Assembly (NCBI GenBank): GCA_034687125.1
Contig: JAQGBZ010000161.1
Span: forward strand, 62,001 to 126,000
DNA: 64,000 nucleotides
Direction of reading: 5' to 3'
From: Neelides folsomi
Lineage: Eukaryota; Arthropoda; Collembola; Neelipleona; Neelidae
Made by a program: the position numbers and the translations under genes. Positions 41,391 through 55,523 of the stretch are shown in pieces. Position 1 is the stretch's first letter. Each line of letters begins with the position of its first letter. The notes below the pieces were generated by a model, which had not been told where the DNA came from, made no database searches, and saw only the letters and a list, made by a program, of their open reading frames with translations.

Positions 41391-44300
41391 GGTCGATAAT
41401 TTGGTGCGATACTTTCTGTTTTAATGAGTGTAATTGAACGACGAAGTTGACAAAAGACCCAGACTTGTTTCGCACTGTATTCTCATAATCTAGTAAAATA
41501 TTGTTACTATTTTTTAATTAGCATTCAATAACTACTGATATATTAAATACATGCATTGTATATTATATTACTGATATTTTAACTTTAACCTATTCGGGTT
41601 ATAATTGAGGATGTCAAAACGAAAGTGTTGGATCTTTCTTGAATTAATTCTCAAATATTGACGGAGTTTACCAACCCGTTTTCTGATATTTAATTCAAAG
41701 CTTTTCAATAAGCTGATATTATTTAACAAACAAGTGTGTGGAATAATGGAAATATAATTTTGGTCGAAATTAGAATTTGCTTTTGAAGTTTCATGTGGGG
41801 CTTTGCTTCGTGGCAATCAAATTTAATTACTATTTTCAAAAGTTAATAATGGGAACTCATTTGGACTAGTACCTCAATACTATTATTATAATCGTGTTGA
41901 ATATCTTTATTAAATGTCTGTTGTGTAAGTGTTAAAAGGAATCTATAATATTAAACTCAAGCTGCTTTCACAAAATGCGCTACATCACTGTGCAATTGTG
42001 CACGTTACGTAAATATTCAAATTAATCACAATTTTACCATTGATTTTATAACTAACTCAAAATAATATAAAGAGAGTTAAATAAATAAAAGTATATTGTT
42101 TAATAGTTAATGGTGGCAGACACATAAAACCAAATGGACGCTGAATGTAGAGTAGATTATTTAAGTGATTTATTATTTTAATCATTTGTACTGATTTAAT
42201 ATTATTAATTAATGAATAATTATTCTTGTATATTTCAATCATCATTTTACGAGTTCAAGACTCAAGTGTTGAAGGAGAAGTTCAAACCGGAGTGTTATGG
42301 TTGTGATGTAATTCAAGGAACATTTTGATATTTTCACAGATCTTTTTCATATATCGAAAAATTATATCGAATAAATTCTCAAGACATTGCATACTTCGTT
42401 TTGCTTTATTAATTTTTCATTCATAAAATTAATGACTTAATTTTTCATATTATTCCGTTATATGTTAAATGAAGTTTTTCAAACGTGGAAAAGCTCTCAA
42501 ACTTTTAGAAATGCTCATGCCTGGTAAACATTCTGCCAGAATTCATTTTTAGCCAGGGAATGAAATAGACTACGTATCAAAATCTTTTAAATCCCACTGA
42601 TCTCTCCATACCTATCATTTTTTACTTTCAAACGAGCTTCTAATTTTGTAATGAATATCACTTCACGAAGTTTATTTTTGAAGAGATTGAAAAAATTTGA
42701 GTAAATTGAATTGAAATGCGGGGGTTTTGTAATAGGGAACGAGGGCAATTTGTCCCTTTGAGTCTTTAGGTAATTAGAAGGTCCTATTGTGGAGGACAAG
42801 TGGGGTCTTAACGAGGGGAATTTTGGGGAAATGAGCCTTACAAATAATAACATAGTATTTATTTATCCTTTCATCTCCGTCCTTTCATTTCCATATTAGG
42901 CTTTCTCGGATCTGCTCGAACCCCACAAGATGAAAAAGATTCCATTACAATACACTCCGCCTTTCTTCAAAGAAATCTTTCAATGTTGACTTTCCCCTAA
43001 TGATATGCTTAGCTTTGCATATAATTCTCCATCCGATCATCTCCAGTTCAAGCCGAGGGATATGATGGGATTAAGGAGTACAAGAAACATGGAATCTCCT
43101 TACATCATAATTGCCCGTCTCTCATATTTCCCATTCTCAACCTTCTATAAGTAGATTCTCAATTCCCTTCGTCTTTGACAAAATTTCCTTGTTTGCGATG
43201 TAATTTTCGAATCAATGACTGAACAACAGGTAGTTTACCTAATAAGAACTTCCCAATCCTACAATTACTATTATCATGCCTTATACATCGACGACATCAT
43301 TTTGTGTAACCTAATCAAGTCAATATACAGACAGACAATAATAAAATGATTAGAGAATAATTTGTATGACGTAATACTTATAATAAATAAGGTCGGTTGA
43401 ATTGTTGAAGATTAATTAATTCCCAACAATTTAAAACGAGGTCTAAAGTTGTAGAGCTTCCCTCAACTTTCTTCAAACTTTGAGCCTTAATAAGTCCGAA
43501 TGAATTGAGAAATAATTCTTCTCATTTCTCCCGAGGAAGTCTTGAGTTATGTGATGTAAAGGGATTTGAGGCCGTAGTGTGATGGAATGTTCGTGGTTGT
43601 TAATTAGATCGAGGGTTCTTCGACGTCCCTTGGGTCGGCTCTCTTTCCAAATCTCCTATTTCCAATCATTAGAAGTCGGGAGTTGTCGGAGAAGTTTCCC
43701 TATAACCAGCCAATTAATGGGAAGAGAAGAAATTCGAGAGTTGGAGCAAACACACTTTCTCAAACTGTTTGCATTTCAAATAATGAGAATCCCCGACAAT
43801 CACACCGCTGTTTGCTTTCAATTTCAAGTCCCACGCTGCTCTTTTACAAATACATTCTCCTTCACTCCATCTTCAAAATTCATTTATTCTTTTTTTATTC
43901 CATCTCCCTCCTCACACCTTAATCAAAATGATTAAAACGCCCAAGTCTCAAATTGACATCTTTCGCCCTTGTGGATTGTCGGAACCGCGAAGGGTCGTAT
44001 TTGGTGAATAACTCACACTCGACTCTTCATCCAGACAATTGTATGGGAATTTGATCAGGGTTTTCCGTTAATTTAATAAGAGGGTTCGTCGCGGCCATGG
44101 GTATAATTTTCCTCTTCCCTTGGCGGTGTCCGTCTCCACTTTCACTCTCTCACTTTCACGAGGGACATCATAAAATGGAATTCCGCCTTTATGACCCACT
44201 CCATCGATCGACAAATCTCTCCTTTCAATTCTCCAAATCCCCCCACCCACTTGAAGAGGACGGGCCTTTAATGGGCCCTTTAAGGCTACCCCCTCTCCCC

Positions 44301-45894
44301 ACATACTCAATTTGATTTCCTAATGAAACCTTTTATTCTCCTTTTACGTGTCCTCTCGTAACTTCATACCTATTCATATTCCTCAAAACATATCACTATT
44401 GTTCGGAATAGACTTGATGGAACGGGGGATTGGGAAAAACCTCAAGTCTTCCAATTCAATCAGAAGAGAATCCAAATAAATTCCGTGGAATCACTTTCCA
44501 ATTTTTTTAACTAAACAAAGCTTTCATTTCAATCCAAGACATCCTCTCCATTTGACATCTACCTCTCAATACTTTCAGGAATGATTTTCATTCTCATATT
44601 TATTCCTTTCTCTGTGAACTATTTTCCCTTGTTCATCAATCACTCATAATTTGTTTATTTGCAGACATCCAATCAGGTATTATGTATATTATTATTCAAT
44701 AGTATGGACATTGTTCATACAAGTGCGCATTTATAAATATTAGTATCTGTATATTAGAGTTTTTAGCTTTTTAGGAGGAAATATATTAACTTTACGATAC
44801 AGATAACAGATTTATAATGAAATTATACGAGGGCTCCAGCTTTTTTAGATTTGTTTAAAAGAAAATGAAGGAAATTCCACGTTTACGCATCAATTAGCTC
44901 ATTTCTCATTAACTTTAAAACTGAAAAAACTTCCCGAGTTTCATTTCAAATAACATACGAATAGTTACATATTCTTTATCTTGTCGTAAGTCTACCAATA
45001 TACTGATACTTAATTATTGTTATGTAAGGTACATATTGTAACATTTACAGATACTCAGACGTGGTATGATTATTAGAGATATGGACGTAGAAGGTTTATA
45101 GAAGGTAATCAAAGATGCTTATTTTTGTATGAAAGTTATCTCTTGTTTCACATCCCAACTCTTCATTTCTCAGAGTTCCTTTTAGTAGAAATCCATACCT
45201 GTTGCTACACCCAAATTATGTTGTACTTCTTTTTCCTCTCTTCACTTTTACATACTTTGTACTATTATTTAAGAAATATTCATATTTTATATCTTCATAT
45301 ATTTTAGCACAAACTACTTTTTTCATAGTTTTTTGTGATAATTTTGATACAATAAAACTTTTATTGTGACTTGTAAAAATCAAAGGAGAATATTTTTGAT
45401 ATTATTAGTGAGTCTGAAATTATCAAACATGCCTTTTCGTCCGTTGAAAAATAAGTTTTTAATATTTTTTTAATAACCGCTCAATAATTCAAAATATAAG
45501 TATAACATCTTTATATATGTAAATCGGTAATAAAGAGAGTATAATAAACATAAACTATCTTTGTGCTATAATGATGTTTTCTATTGAGAAATTGAGATAT
45601 ACAAGTACAAGATGTGATTGTGACAAATACAAGTTGTTTATAATAAAAGCAAAACATTTTGTACGGGAGTAAAAGTTAAATGACTCCATTAAAAAGAATT
45701 TCATTAATGGGGAAATAAGTTTCTGTGCTGTTGAGGACTACTTCAAATCTCTTCGTCAATTTGAGTATTGGAGTGTAATCCTCCCTCTTTGAAACTCGAT
45801 CTGCCTCGAGGAAAAGTTTTAAGTAAAAGTAGAAGTAGAAAGAAATTTAAATCCAATAGCTCGAGATGTTTTCCTTTGCAGTTTTGACATTTTG

Positions 45895-45929
45895 GTTTGT
45901 CGGGAGGGTTCGGGAGTTGGCCGACAAAC
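45895..45929. repeat. 9-bp perfect inverted repeat with 17-nt loop
   Basis: GTTTGTCGG at 45895-45903 pairs with CCGACAAAC at 45921-45929. The loop is G-rich. It lies inside an island of the desert; the function is unknown. Confidence 0.6.
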
Positions 45930-48699
45930 ATTTGGAAGAACCACCAGGAGCTCCGCACCCACGGCTATCGGAAACCTAGGTTTTGAAGGGTGGTAAACTG
46001 GAGAGAATCCTTTATACACATTATCATATCCCCACACTATAACTTTCACCATTCCCACTCGAATCCTAATGTAATAAGATATATCAAACTAGGGAAGTGG
46101 TTCTGCAGGGATATGTTATTCCTTTGTGTGTCTCTTTAATCCCTCGTCGGTCTCCTCGCTGTCTCAATGTCTGATTTATTACACGGCCGCTTTGAGAATC
46201 TTTTTCTGAGTAATTATGGTGGATGAAAGAGGAACATGATTGTAGTGGTTGTTTGGACAAAAAGAAAACTTCCTGATTAAAAATGTCCTCATTGGGAAAT
46301 AGGGAAATGTGGTAGTTTCTTAATTTCCAAAAGGCGGAGAAATGGGCAGGAATGGGAGCTAATCTCCCCTCAAAGCTCCCCCGCTGGAAACATCAAAACG
46401 GCATTAGGAACCTCAATTCACAACACACTCAATTGATCGTCTCAAGGAGGAGAATCCTCTCCAAAGAGAAACAGATATTTTCTTTCATCACTCTCTCTCG
46501 TATTATGATTTGGAGCTCTCGTTAGCAATCAAACTAATTGCAATCTTGAAAACTACCGTGAAATGAATACGGAGACAAAATTGTCATTTTCTACTCTATT
46601 CAGATCCTCTGTGCTTATAATGAGAAAGCTTCTTACAAATAGTTGAAGAATTACACGCTCTGAACCCCCGCCATATCAATGTTCACAATGTTCAGGTTCT
46701 CAAAAAGTAGAAACGTCAAAATGGAAATGTGAGAATATTTTGAAGCAAATTCTTATGGAATTTTTGTACAGGTTGTAAAATTGAGTAGCAAAACATGAAT
46801 GTAAAATTGAGGAGAATTGAAGTGAATAAAATGATTGATCGTGAGATTTGACAAGAAATTCCTATTTTCCAAATCCACACTTCATCTCTTCAACTTGGCT
46901 GTCAAGCGGGGTTTGAGGAAGCCGGGTTAAACGACAGAAGTTCATAGACATAACTCCTAGGTGCTTTTAGGAAATAAGGACCGAGAGAGCCCATATGGAA
47001 GAATGAGATGTGACGATGAAGTTCGTGATTCACTTTGAGGTGTCAACTTCCGTGTGAGGGCAATCTCCCCTCATCGCACTTCTGAATATGACGGCTGTCT
47101 GAAAGTCAAAGTAATGGGAAAACAATGGGCTTGTCCTTCCAAATCCTTTATTTCCCTCCTATCTAAAAACGTGTAAAAAGCTTACACTTTTACAAATTGC
47201 ATTTCACCTTTCACTACTCTGTCAAGTTAATCGTAATCTAAGAAAAAACATAATATTTAATGCACATGTAGCTTCGAATAAACAAATAAATGCGTAAACA
47301 AGTATGTAAATGCGTAAAATATAATTTATGTATGAATTACATATTTTATAACTATATAATAATACATATGAGATTAAATAATGAAAATTAAATATATATA
47401 GATACATTAAAGTAATTTAATAAAAGTTTTTTGTAACAATTAACAACTTTTATTGAATAAAAGTAACTGTAAAGAGGTAAAGTGGTGATATATTGTAAAT
47501 AAATGGTCGGTAATGATGGGGAAAATGAGAGCGAAGTAAGTGGTTGGGTGAACATCTGCTTCTCCTGATTTGTGGGTTTGAAGGAGGAAGTCGTCGGAAA
47601 TATATGGAAATTGCCCTTCCCTTTGGTTCTTCATAAAGGGGGGATTGGGCCGAGCCGGAAATGAAGAAAGCCCTCATCATCCTCATCATTCTCATCCACA
47701 TATATGGAGAGCATTAAAGAGAAATCCACCATGGGTTTAATCACAACCTTTTCATCTCATCGATACCTTACAATTCCTATTATTACCCATTACTCATCCT
47801 TCCTTGCATTGCCGCACAGACAGAACCATATTGAATCAGTTCTTTACCGTATGTCATACAAGATTTCATTCAACTCTTGGAATTTGGACTTAATTTATTC
47901 ACGGAATCCTCTTATTACATGCTTTGCACTCATTCATTCTCAAAATGAAAAGATTTTCATACAATATCTGGATATTTAATTAAGATTCACCTTATCCACA
48001 TAAAACATAAATATCCGGCAGTTCGACTACGACTCCATATAGGTAATAAAGTTTTACTTACCTTACTTGGTATGGATCCTATATCCAAATCTTATTGTTT
48101 ATATACACAGTAAACCAAAGGATGTTTTGTAAAGTTTACTTATAAATATTTAATACCCGAGATCCATACAAATATTTTGATAAAGGTTCAAATCCTAATT
48201 AGTGTTCATAAATACATACCCGCATAGGTTTGGGTATTACTTTTAGAAGGTGGGTCGGAAGCTCTCATAGTTTCATCTACCATAGTTTTTTATTAAATAA
48301 AAAAAGAGCAGTATGAATGAGGATTTGGGCATATCGAAGAAGATATGTCTAAACCAGGCCGTGGAAGTATGCAGATAATGGGAAGAAGGGAGAGAAAGGA
48401 AATAATAATCCAGCTTACGGGGAAAAAGGAACGGAACCTGAAGCAACTCAGGAGGAAGGGAGAGGAAATCTTTGGAGGATCCGCTCACAAACTACTTCAC
48501 CCATCCTATTCATTCTTCCCAACATACGGCACACACACGAGTAGTGAAATTGAAGTTTTTTCGCCTTTAAACCACCTGGATATTTTTCCCTTTGAGAACT
48601 TTTAAACTGGATTGGCCTCATAGGAAAGTTGAGCAATTAAAGTATTTGACAAAAGGTATTTTGATATAATTATTTAATAATGTAATTTGGACCTGATGA

Positions 48700-48905
48700 T
48701 ATCTCTATATGAGGGAGTGGAGCGAGGGAGTGAATTCGGAGGAAAGCTGTTGAATGTGAGGGATCGATCGGTTGGGGGAAGAGGAGAGTCGGGTAGCAAC
48801 GACGGGGATTCCCGGCGCCTGCCCCCGCCGCCTTCCCCTTTCCTCAGCGGCTAAGAAGTCGGAACATTAGGAACTCAACGGCGGACCGCACAACACGTCT
48901 TTTCC
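48700..48905. other. local GC-rich segment (CpG-island-like)
   Basis: This is the most GC-rich stretch of the desert, with several CG dinucleotides and C/G runs around 48780-48890 (for example CCCGGCGCCTGCCCCCGCC). No open frame of note crosses it. It could be a promoter or enhancer of an unrecognised transcript. Confidence 0.4.
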
Positions 48906-51900
48906 TCCACTCTCAAAAATTGGAGAAAAAATCGGTCGGAAATCATTTGGTCGGAGAGAAATCGGGAGAAAAAATCATTTATAAATCCGACCGGCAACCG
49001 ACATGGAGAGCCAAGTGGAAGAGAAATCTCCGAAGGAGAAAGGTAACGAAGGCAAACTCATATCTCTCGTACTCATCTCATATTAACCCATCCTTATCAC
49101 ATCCCTTCATCTGACTTCCATTGAAGAGGAGAAATAGAGAAATGTCAAATTGGGAAAACGTGCTCACTTCATCTGTCACTCGCCATTACAAAAGCACGAG
49201 GGAGATTTTGTCCGTGAAACTAACCAAAAAGTAATAGAACAAGAGACGACATTTCATTCCCCGTCACACAGCTCTCATCCCTTCCTGTTGATTGACCTTA
49301 TTGTACTATAGTTGTAATCGAGTGAGAGTTCAAGCTGAAAGGAACCACAACCATTATTTCTCATCATTTCAGATAATATTCAATTAATACGAGTCTATTA
49401 CTGCTAGAATCTTGGCATTGAAAAATCGGAAAATAAAGGAAATGTTGATTGTTGTTTTAAAACCTTCTCAAGCAGATGAGATTGGAAAATGAGGAGGATA
49501 AGAAAAGGGGTGTAAGTAGAAGGTAATTGGAGAAGGACGTGCAGGTGGATGAATCAATATTTAATAAAGGGAGAGATGAATTCCCATCCCAATCATCTCC
49601 TCATCACTCACATTCTTCCTCACATTCCTCCACCACCCTCCACACAACAACACGTCACACATTCATTGGGAGAGAAAGTATTATTTTCAACTAATGAGTG
49701 TTCATTTTGCTCAATGTACGCATATTATAGTTATAATGAAGTTTTTCCTCATCTCCCAGTTTGCGACTGTAATGTAAGTAGCATTCTTCATAAAAAGGAA
49801 TTCAGGAGAATGATGATTTATCTAATGCATATTGACTCCTTCTCCAGAAATGTAATAATATGAGCAATTGTGGTAAAGGATCGTACGTAGGAATTGAGGT
49901 CCGTCTGGAATTCATTTATATTTCATAATTTGTACATTAGTCCGGGCTTTGTTTAATTACTTTCCTCACCGAACATTGTTAGAATTAATTACAAGGGTCG
50001 AATTTCCTTTAAGAGCTTTTATCGGGAAGGCGGTTGGGTTTGTAAGACGAGTCGTTTGCTATTAGCTGATTGGGAGGTTGAGAGTTTCTCCAAAAGGATG
50101 AACAGGGTCGGTGAAGTGTGTGTGGTGGTGGAATGAATGGGAGGTAATTTAGTAGTGTGGAGTCTGAATGTGGATTGTAATTGATTCCTCGTAAGATTCC
50201 CTGTTGAGGTCACCTCACAGAGGCTCCCGTCTCCCGGTGAGCCATAAACTTTCAATCCCAAAACGGAGGAATTATGCGACGAGGGAAGGGAAAACCCACG
50301 ATTAATTAATACACCGCCACCAACCCCTCTAATTACCCTGATTGAATCCATGGCCCAACACACTCTCGGGAAATGAGCTCCTTTTGCGTATTTATTACAC
50401 ATTCCCTTTATTTCAACTATTTAATTATTCATTTCCTTTCCCTCTCCTCGAAACACTCGGAAAGGGGAGGTTTTTTCCATTAAATACAGGTTTTTAACAA
50501 GCTAATAATAGTAGTTATAATACAAATAAATTGATCGCATTTTGGGAATGAGGGGAAAAGGAAAGGGATTCGTTTACTTAGGCTTGAGTTCTTTTCTGAT
50601 AATGGGGATTGGAATAGACGCTGACCCCATGCCGAGTGTCAATTCAATTCCGACTTGATGAATTTCACAAAATTCCTTTTATCTTTCCTTCTTGTGTCCG
50701 AGTCTTATTTAATTACATTTCCTCTTCTCCTCTCATTAGATCTCGGAGAAAAAATTCATTATTTCCCTCCTCTCTTCCGCTAACTTGATCAACAACGAGG
50801 TTTGTCTTCAATTTATGTTCAGCTCCCATATCTCATTCCTCTTTTCTCATTCCTTTCTCCTTTGGAGTTGGAGCCGTCGGGGAGGAATATTCATAAATTC
50901 AGTTAATATTAGTTTGGAGGATTATAAAAATATAATAAAAATAAGTGGGTTCGTTTCGTTTCATGGCCCTGCCCGAATTGGTGCTATAGATGTTAATTAG
51001 GGGGTCGTGGAGGGAGAATGTGAGGAATTATACGAGGTCATAAGACCTCTCGAGCGTGATTGAGACAATGTGGGGGGAAGTGAAGAGATGAGGAAGTGGA
51101 GGTCCTTAATGGGACAAATAAAGACTCCTTCTCCTCATTTTACGACATAACCATTACATTTCCCCTCTTCAACGAAATTGAAATGTGGGAGGAGACATTT
51201 TGATAATCTACAAATAATTCCAACCCCGCCGTCCTTCCCATCCCGCCCCACTGAAACGTCCGCTATTAATTTATATTTAATTATTAATTACTTCAACCAA
51301 CATCAAATATCTCACAATATCTCTCTCTTTACTGGCGCCCTTAAACTCACATTGGCTCTCTTGAGTCTCTCACAATAACACTCACAACTCTCCCATGTTC
51401 CCAATTGTTGGACCATGGGAAGGATTCCGACTAGACATAAAGTTTCATAAGCCAAAAATGGACTCGAAGTGTCTCGATAGATTAAAAACGGTTATATTCT
51501 ATTCCACTCGGTTTATATTATTGATGTCTATCACTCTATGTATACCTCGATTATAACTATTGTGCTGTGTGTGGACCATGGGAGAGTGTGGAAGTCGGGG
51601 TAGTCGGGGTGAATTTGAAAATGCGGGTGTCCTCTCCCACTCTCCCCATTGTAACAATAGGAGCATAAAAGTGCTCTTTACGACTCTCTTTTATTCTCCT
51701 TCAACCTCCACTCGTAGAGAAACCCTTGAAATCCTCTATAACGACCGTTTGAACAACACTCCTTTGACTTTCTCCCCCGAAAAACACATTTTTCTCTTTT
51801 TCTTTCAACTTTTGCTCAAAATTCCATTAGCCCCACACTTTCACACTCTCAATCTTTTATATGCTAATTTAGCGGGAGTAATTTCTTTGACCAAAAACAC

Positions 51901-54829
51901 CCTTTTATATCATCCATATCCCCATTGTATGAAAAACTACTTATTAAAAATCCTGTTAATGTTCCTGGATTCTTTTTTTGTAATTGTTTGATCCAATTGT
52001 CAAAAAGCATCCTAATTAATGCATTGTGCAAATGGGGGTATAATATCCTTGGATAAATGAACTAATGATATACAATATCAAATGATTGGATGCATTGTCC
52101 GGGGTCGGAACAAGAGTGATGGCACGATAAAAAGAATATTTTTGGGGGGGAAGTTGAAGGAGGAAGGGCGGAGTTTTCTCTCCATTTCCGGAATCCCGGA
52201 AGTTGGAATCCCTCCATAATAGAATTACTTTGGCAAATTAACCTTCATATCGGCTATTTGCATAAAGGGGAGAAAATGTTTGGGGCCATATGGACCCTCT
52301 CGGGTAATTTTTCTGCGTGTGGGGAAGAAGAGTCGCCGTTGTACATGTGTCTCTTTATTGATTCCCTGATAAAAGGATGTTTAATCTCACGGCCCCCCGC
52401 TCCTCCTCGCTCAATTAGTCAAATTAACAAGAGAGCGAACCTTAGGAAAATGAGAGTAAATGAACGCCTCCCACATGCAACGACGCTTTTTTTCATATCT
52501 AACCTCAATTTATTACAACCCATTATGGAATACCCATTCTTATTTTTATGCATGCCATGTGGAAATTAATGGATTTATATAAATAACCATTAATTCAACT
52601 TACATTCTTTAATTACATTTTTAGAATCATTGAACCTAACAAAATATTAAGACAATGAAATTTCATATAAGAATTACTAATATTGGTATATATTGAATAG
52701 AGATTTGAGTAAGGGAATTTTTATTCAAGAATGAAATGACAGGATGGATCATAGTAATATGATTAAGCGGTGGGAGATGGTCGCGTGAGTAAGTGAATTT
52801 GCGATGAAGAAGGGCGGAGGAGAAAGTGATAGGAATTTTGTAGATTGAAGGTTGTAGGTGATTATTAGGAGGTAATGAGGGTTCACCAGGGGAGGATAAT
52901 ACCGGTGAAGAGCTGGCAACAGGTTTACAAACGATCGATTACGAATGGATATAAACTATACGAGGTCTATGAATATTTAAGACCTTTTTCCCAATCGATC
53001 ACTTCCTCTCCCATAGAGAACACCAACCATTTCGCCACTTGAGAACATGACTATTATACAAATTACTCCTGCAGACAATGAGGGCCAACTCGTCGAGATG
53101 CAAACGTGTGGAGGGAAAACTCCAAACTATCCCTTCGGCTTCTCCACAAATGAATAAAATGTTGCTCGAAAGTTGAGAAACAAACGCAAAAGAGTTTTTT
53201 AAACTTCATATCGTTTTGCCCCCTTCGAATTTGTTTGCAAATGAAGAACGCCGCTTTTGGTTCCATTTTTCATTGTTTATGAAAAGTCGCCTTTTAGAAT
53301 TTTATAACAATTTTCAAAAACTTTTCCTTTCATTGTTTGGGTTTTCCTTTAAGAACTTTTCATATTTATTTCAACTTTGCTTTATACACCCTTATTGAGC
53401 TTTTTACCATTTCTCTTTTTGTTTCACAATTAGTTTAACGTTTAATTTCCCATAATGAGAAAGTAAATAAAATGTGTCAGAGAATCTTCATTGAACGCTT
53501 AACTTTTATTTTACGAATGTAAAATAAAAGTTATAAGAATATGATATTTAAGAATATGTATGTACTCGTAGAATGAAAAATGATACGATGGAAAGAATAT
53601 TTGAAAATGCGGGTGGAATAAGGAGACAAAATAGCTAATGAATCATGATTTACTCACATTTTCCCCAACTGTTGAATTTTCCATTTTCTCTTTTCAACAT
53701 TTTTGTATTACATTGTAATGAAACGGCTGTCACAAGTCAAAATTACATGATAAAGTCGGCTGCGGTTTATAAAGGTATCCGACATAGGGAAGGAGTTTTA
53801 TAGTAAGTTTGACATGTAGCATTGGAGGTTGGAACGATCTGGTAAACAAATTCCATTTTGTTCTTTCTACATCCTCGAGCATCTTGATTGGAGCTCTCGG
53901 GAAAGTGTCAAAATATTTTCTGGGTTCTTTGGTGTATCAGGGCCGTGTGGCGGGGGAGAGAAATTTAAAGCCACAAACTGACTCCACTTTCGATTTCCTC
54001 ACACTCACACGAGCTTCGTCCTGGGCCGTCCGATAAATCAAAAGGAAAGTTCATTTCTCGCGAGGATGAAACGAAGCTGAAAACAATGTTGGTCCCCCTT
54101 TCATAAATAATAGTGTTGAATTGAGTAGAAGAAGACAATCCTCTTGATTTACCACTTTTAATAACTTGCCCCAACATTTCCCTTCCCTTTTTATCCCAAA
54201 ATATTGGTTTACGATGAGCAAAGAGAAACTTTTGATTTTTCTCCACTCGAAGCTGCCCGGGTTCCTGTAGTATGTTTGCCGTCCACTTTGCCTCGTTCCG
54301 GCCTATAATATTTTCCCCTCAGTAAGTCTCCCACGGCCGTCCTTGTTGTCCCCAACGCGGAAATCCCATTGTCGGAATGAGATTCGGGATCAAATTGAAA
54401 TTGATTCATCGCCCTACCTCCTAATGCAATTATGGTTAGAAAACCCAGAAAATACGATCGGCTTCCACTATGTGAAGACGAGATAATAGAAAGCACACGG
54501 GAAAAGGGTCATTCTTGCCATTATATCCATATGTACACAAAAGAGGACACTTTATTTACAAACTCCACACACATAACACATACTGACTGTGAGACAAACA
54601 TTCATCTCACATATGAGCAAAGATCGATTCTCCTACATTTCTTTCTTTCTCTCTCTTTATAGAATGAATTCTTTTTGTTCAACACCCTCTTCCTGTACTT
54701 AACGTCTGGGCCTTCATATATATTTCATACTTTTAACCACGTATCCCATATTTCATATTTAGGTAATAAAGGTTATGAATCAACTTAACCATTTACTGAT
54801 ATAAGGATTCTGTGAGTAAATGCACAAAG

Positions 54830-54848
54830 GGTTCGAAGAGTTCGAACC
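54830..54848. repeat. perfect 8-3-8 palindrome
   Basis: GGTTCGAA, then GAG, then TTCGAACC. It resembles a pair of opposed tRNA B-box-like sequences, but no tRNA fold surrounds it. A dimeric protein binding site is one possibility. Confidence 0.6.
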
Positions 54849-55499
54849 ATAAGACCATAAGTCATCTACACGATGGTTTTATTTAACCTACACGTCAAAT
54901 TACATTTAGCTCAATTTCACTTACTTTCACAACTCCTCTTGTTATCGAGATTCATAGGGCTTACCAAGTTAAATTAATCCTAAGGCTTAATTATTTTCCA
55001 TTATATCTGCTTTAATGAAGTTTATAATACTTTAATTAAGGTTTAATGCACTGGTTCATAATCCTGTATAAATTAGATAGTTTATGTATGGAGATTAGAC
55101 GTATTAAATAGAAGAGAACTTTCTCTCGTGCATGTAAAGGACAAGTTGTTTAATCTGACACTTTGAACTTCAAGTGACGATTTTCTTTCTCGCAATGACT
55201 TTCCTTTCATCTGCCTTTGAATTTAATGAATGGATGTTTCATCAGATGAGTGTTTATAACATTTGGTTTTCTTTTTATTTGACATGTACACCACTGGATT
55301 ATTTACAACAGATCATTTCATATTGAATAAGTATCAAAGTATCAAACACATTAGAGTAAGTTTATAAATTAACAACTCTGTATGGGTTTGAGTTCCAATG
55401 CGTGAACATTTGATGCCGATGAGATCTAAAGGACATGCAATACACAAAGGAGGGCCCATCATGCCCATGTAATTTCAGAATGAATAAAGTGAGCTGTCG

Positions 55500-55523
55500 T
55501 CTCCAGGAAGGGTTACCTGGAGA
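55500..55523. repeat. 8-bp perfect hairpin
   Basis: TCTCCAGG pairs with CCTGGAGA across the 8-nt loop AAGGGTTA. It lies in an island of the desert. Confidence 0.5.

Noticed and set aside
49549-49863. 104-codon plus-strand open frame in the desert
   Set aside because: A low-complexity His/Pro/Leu start and no family match; treated as chance.
50019-50402. 127-codon minus-strand open frame in the desert
   Set aside because: Its composition follows the purine/pyrimidine bias of the island, and it shows no motif, signal or splice context.
51560-51991. 143-codon plus-strand open frame in the desert
   Set aside because: It is the longest frame there but has no domain, signal peptide or family resemblance; such a length is expected by chance in a GC-richer island.
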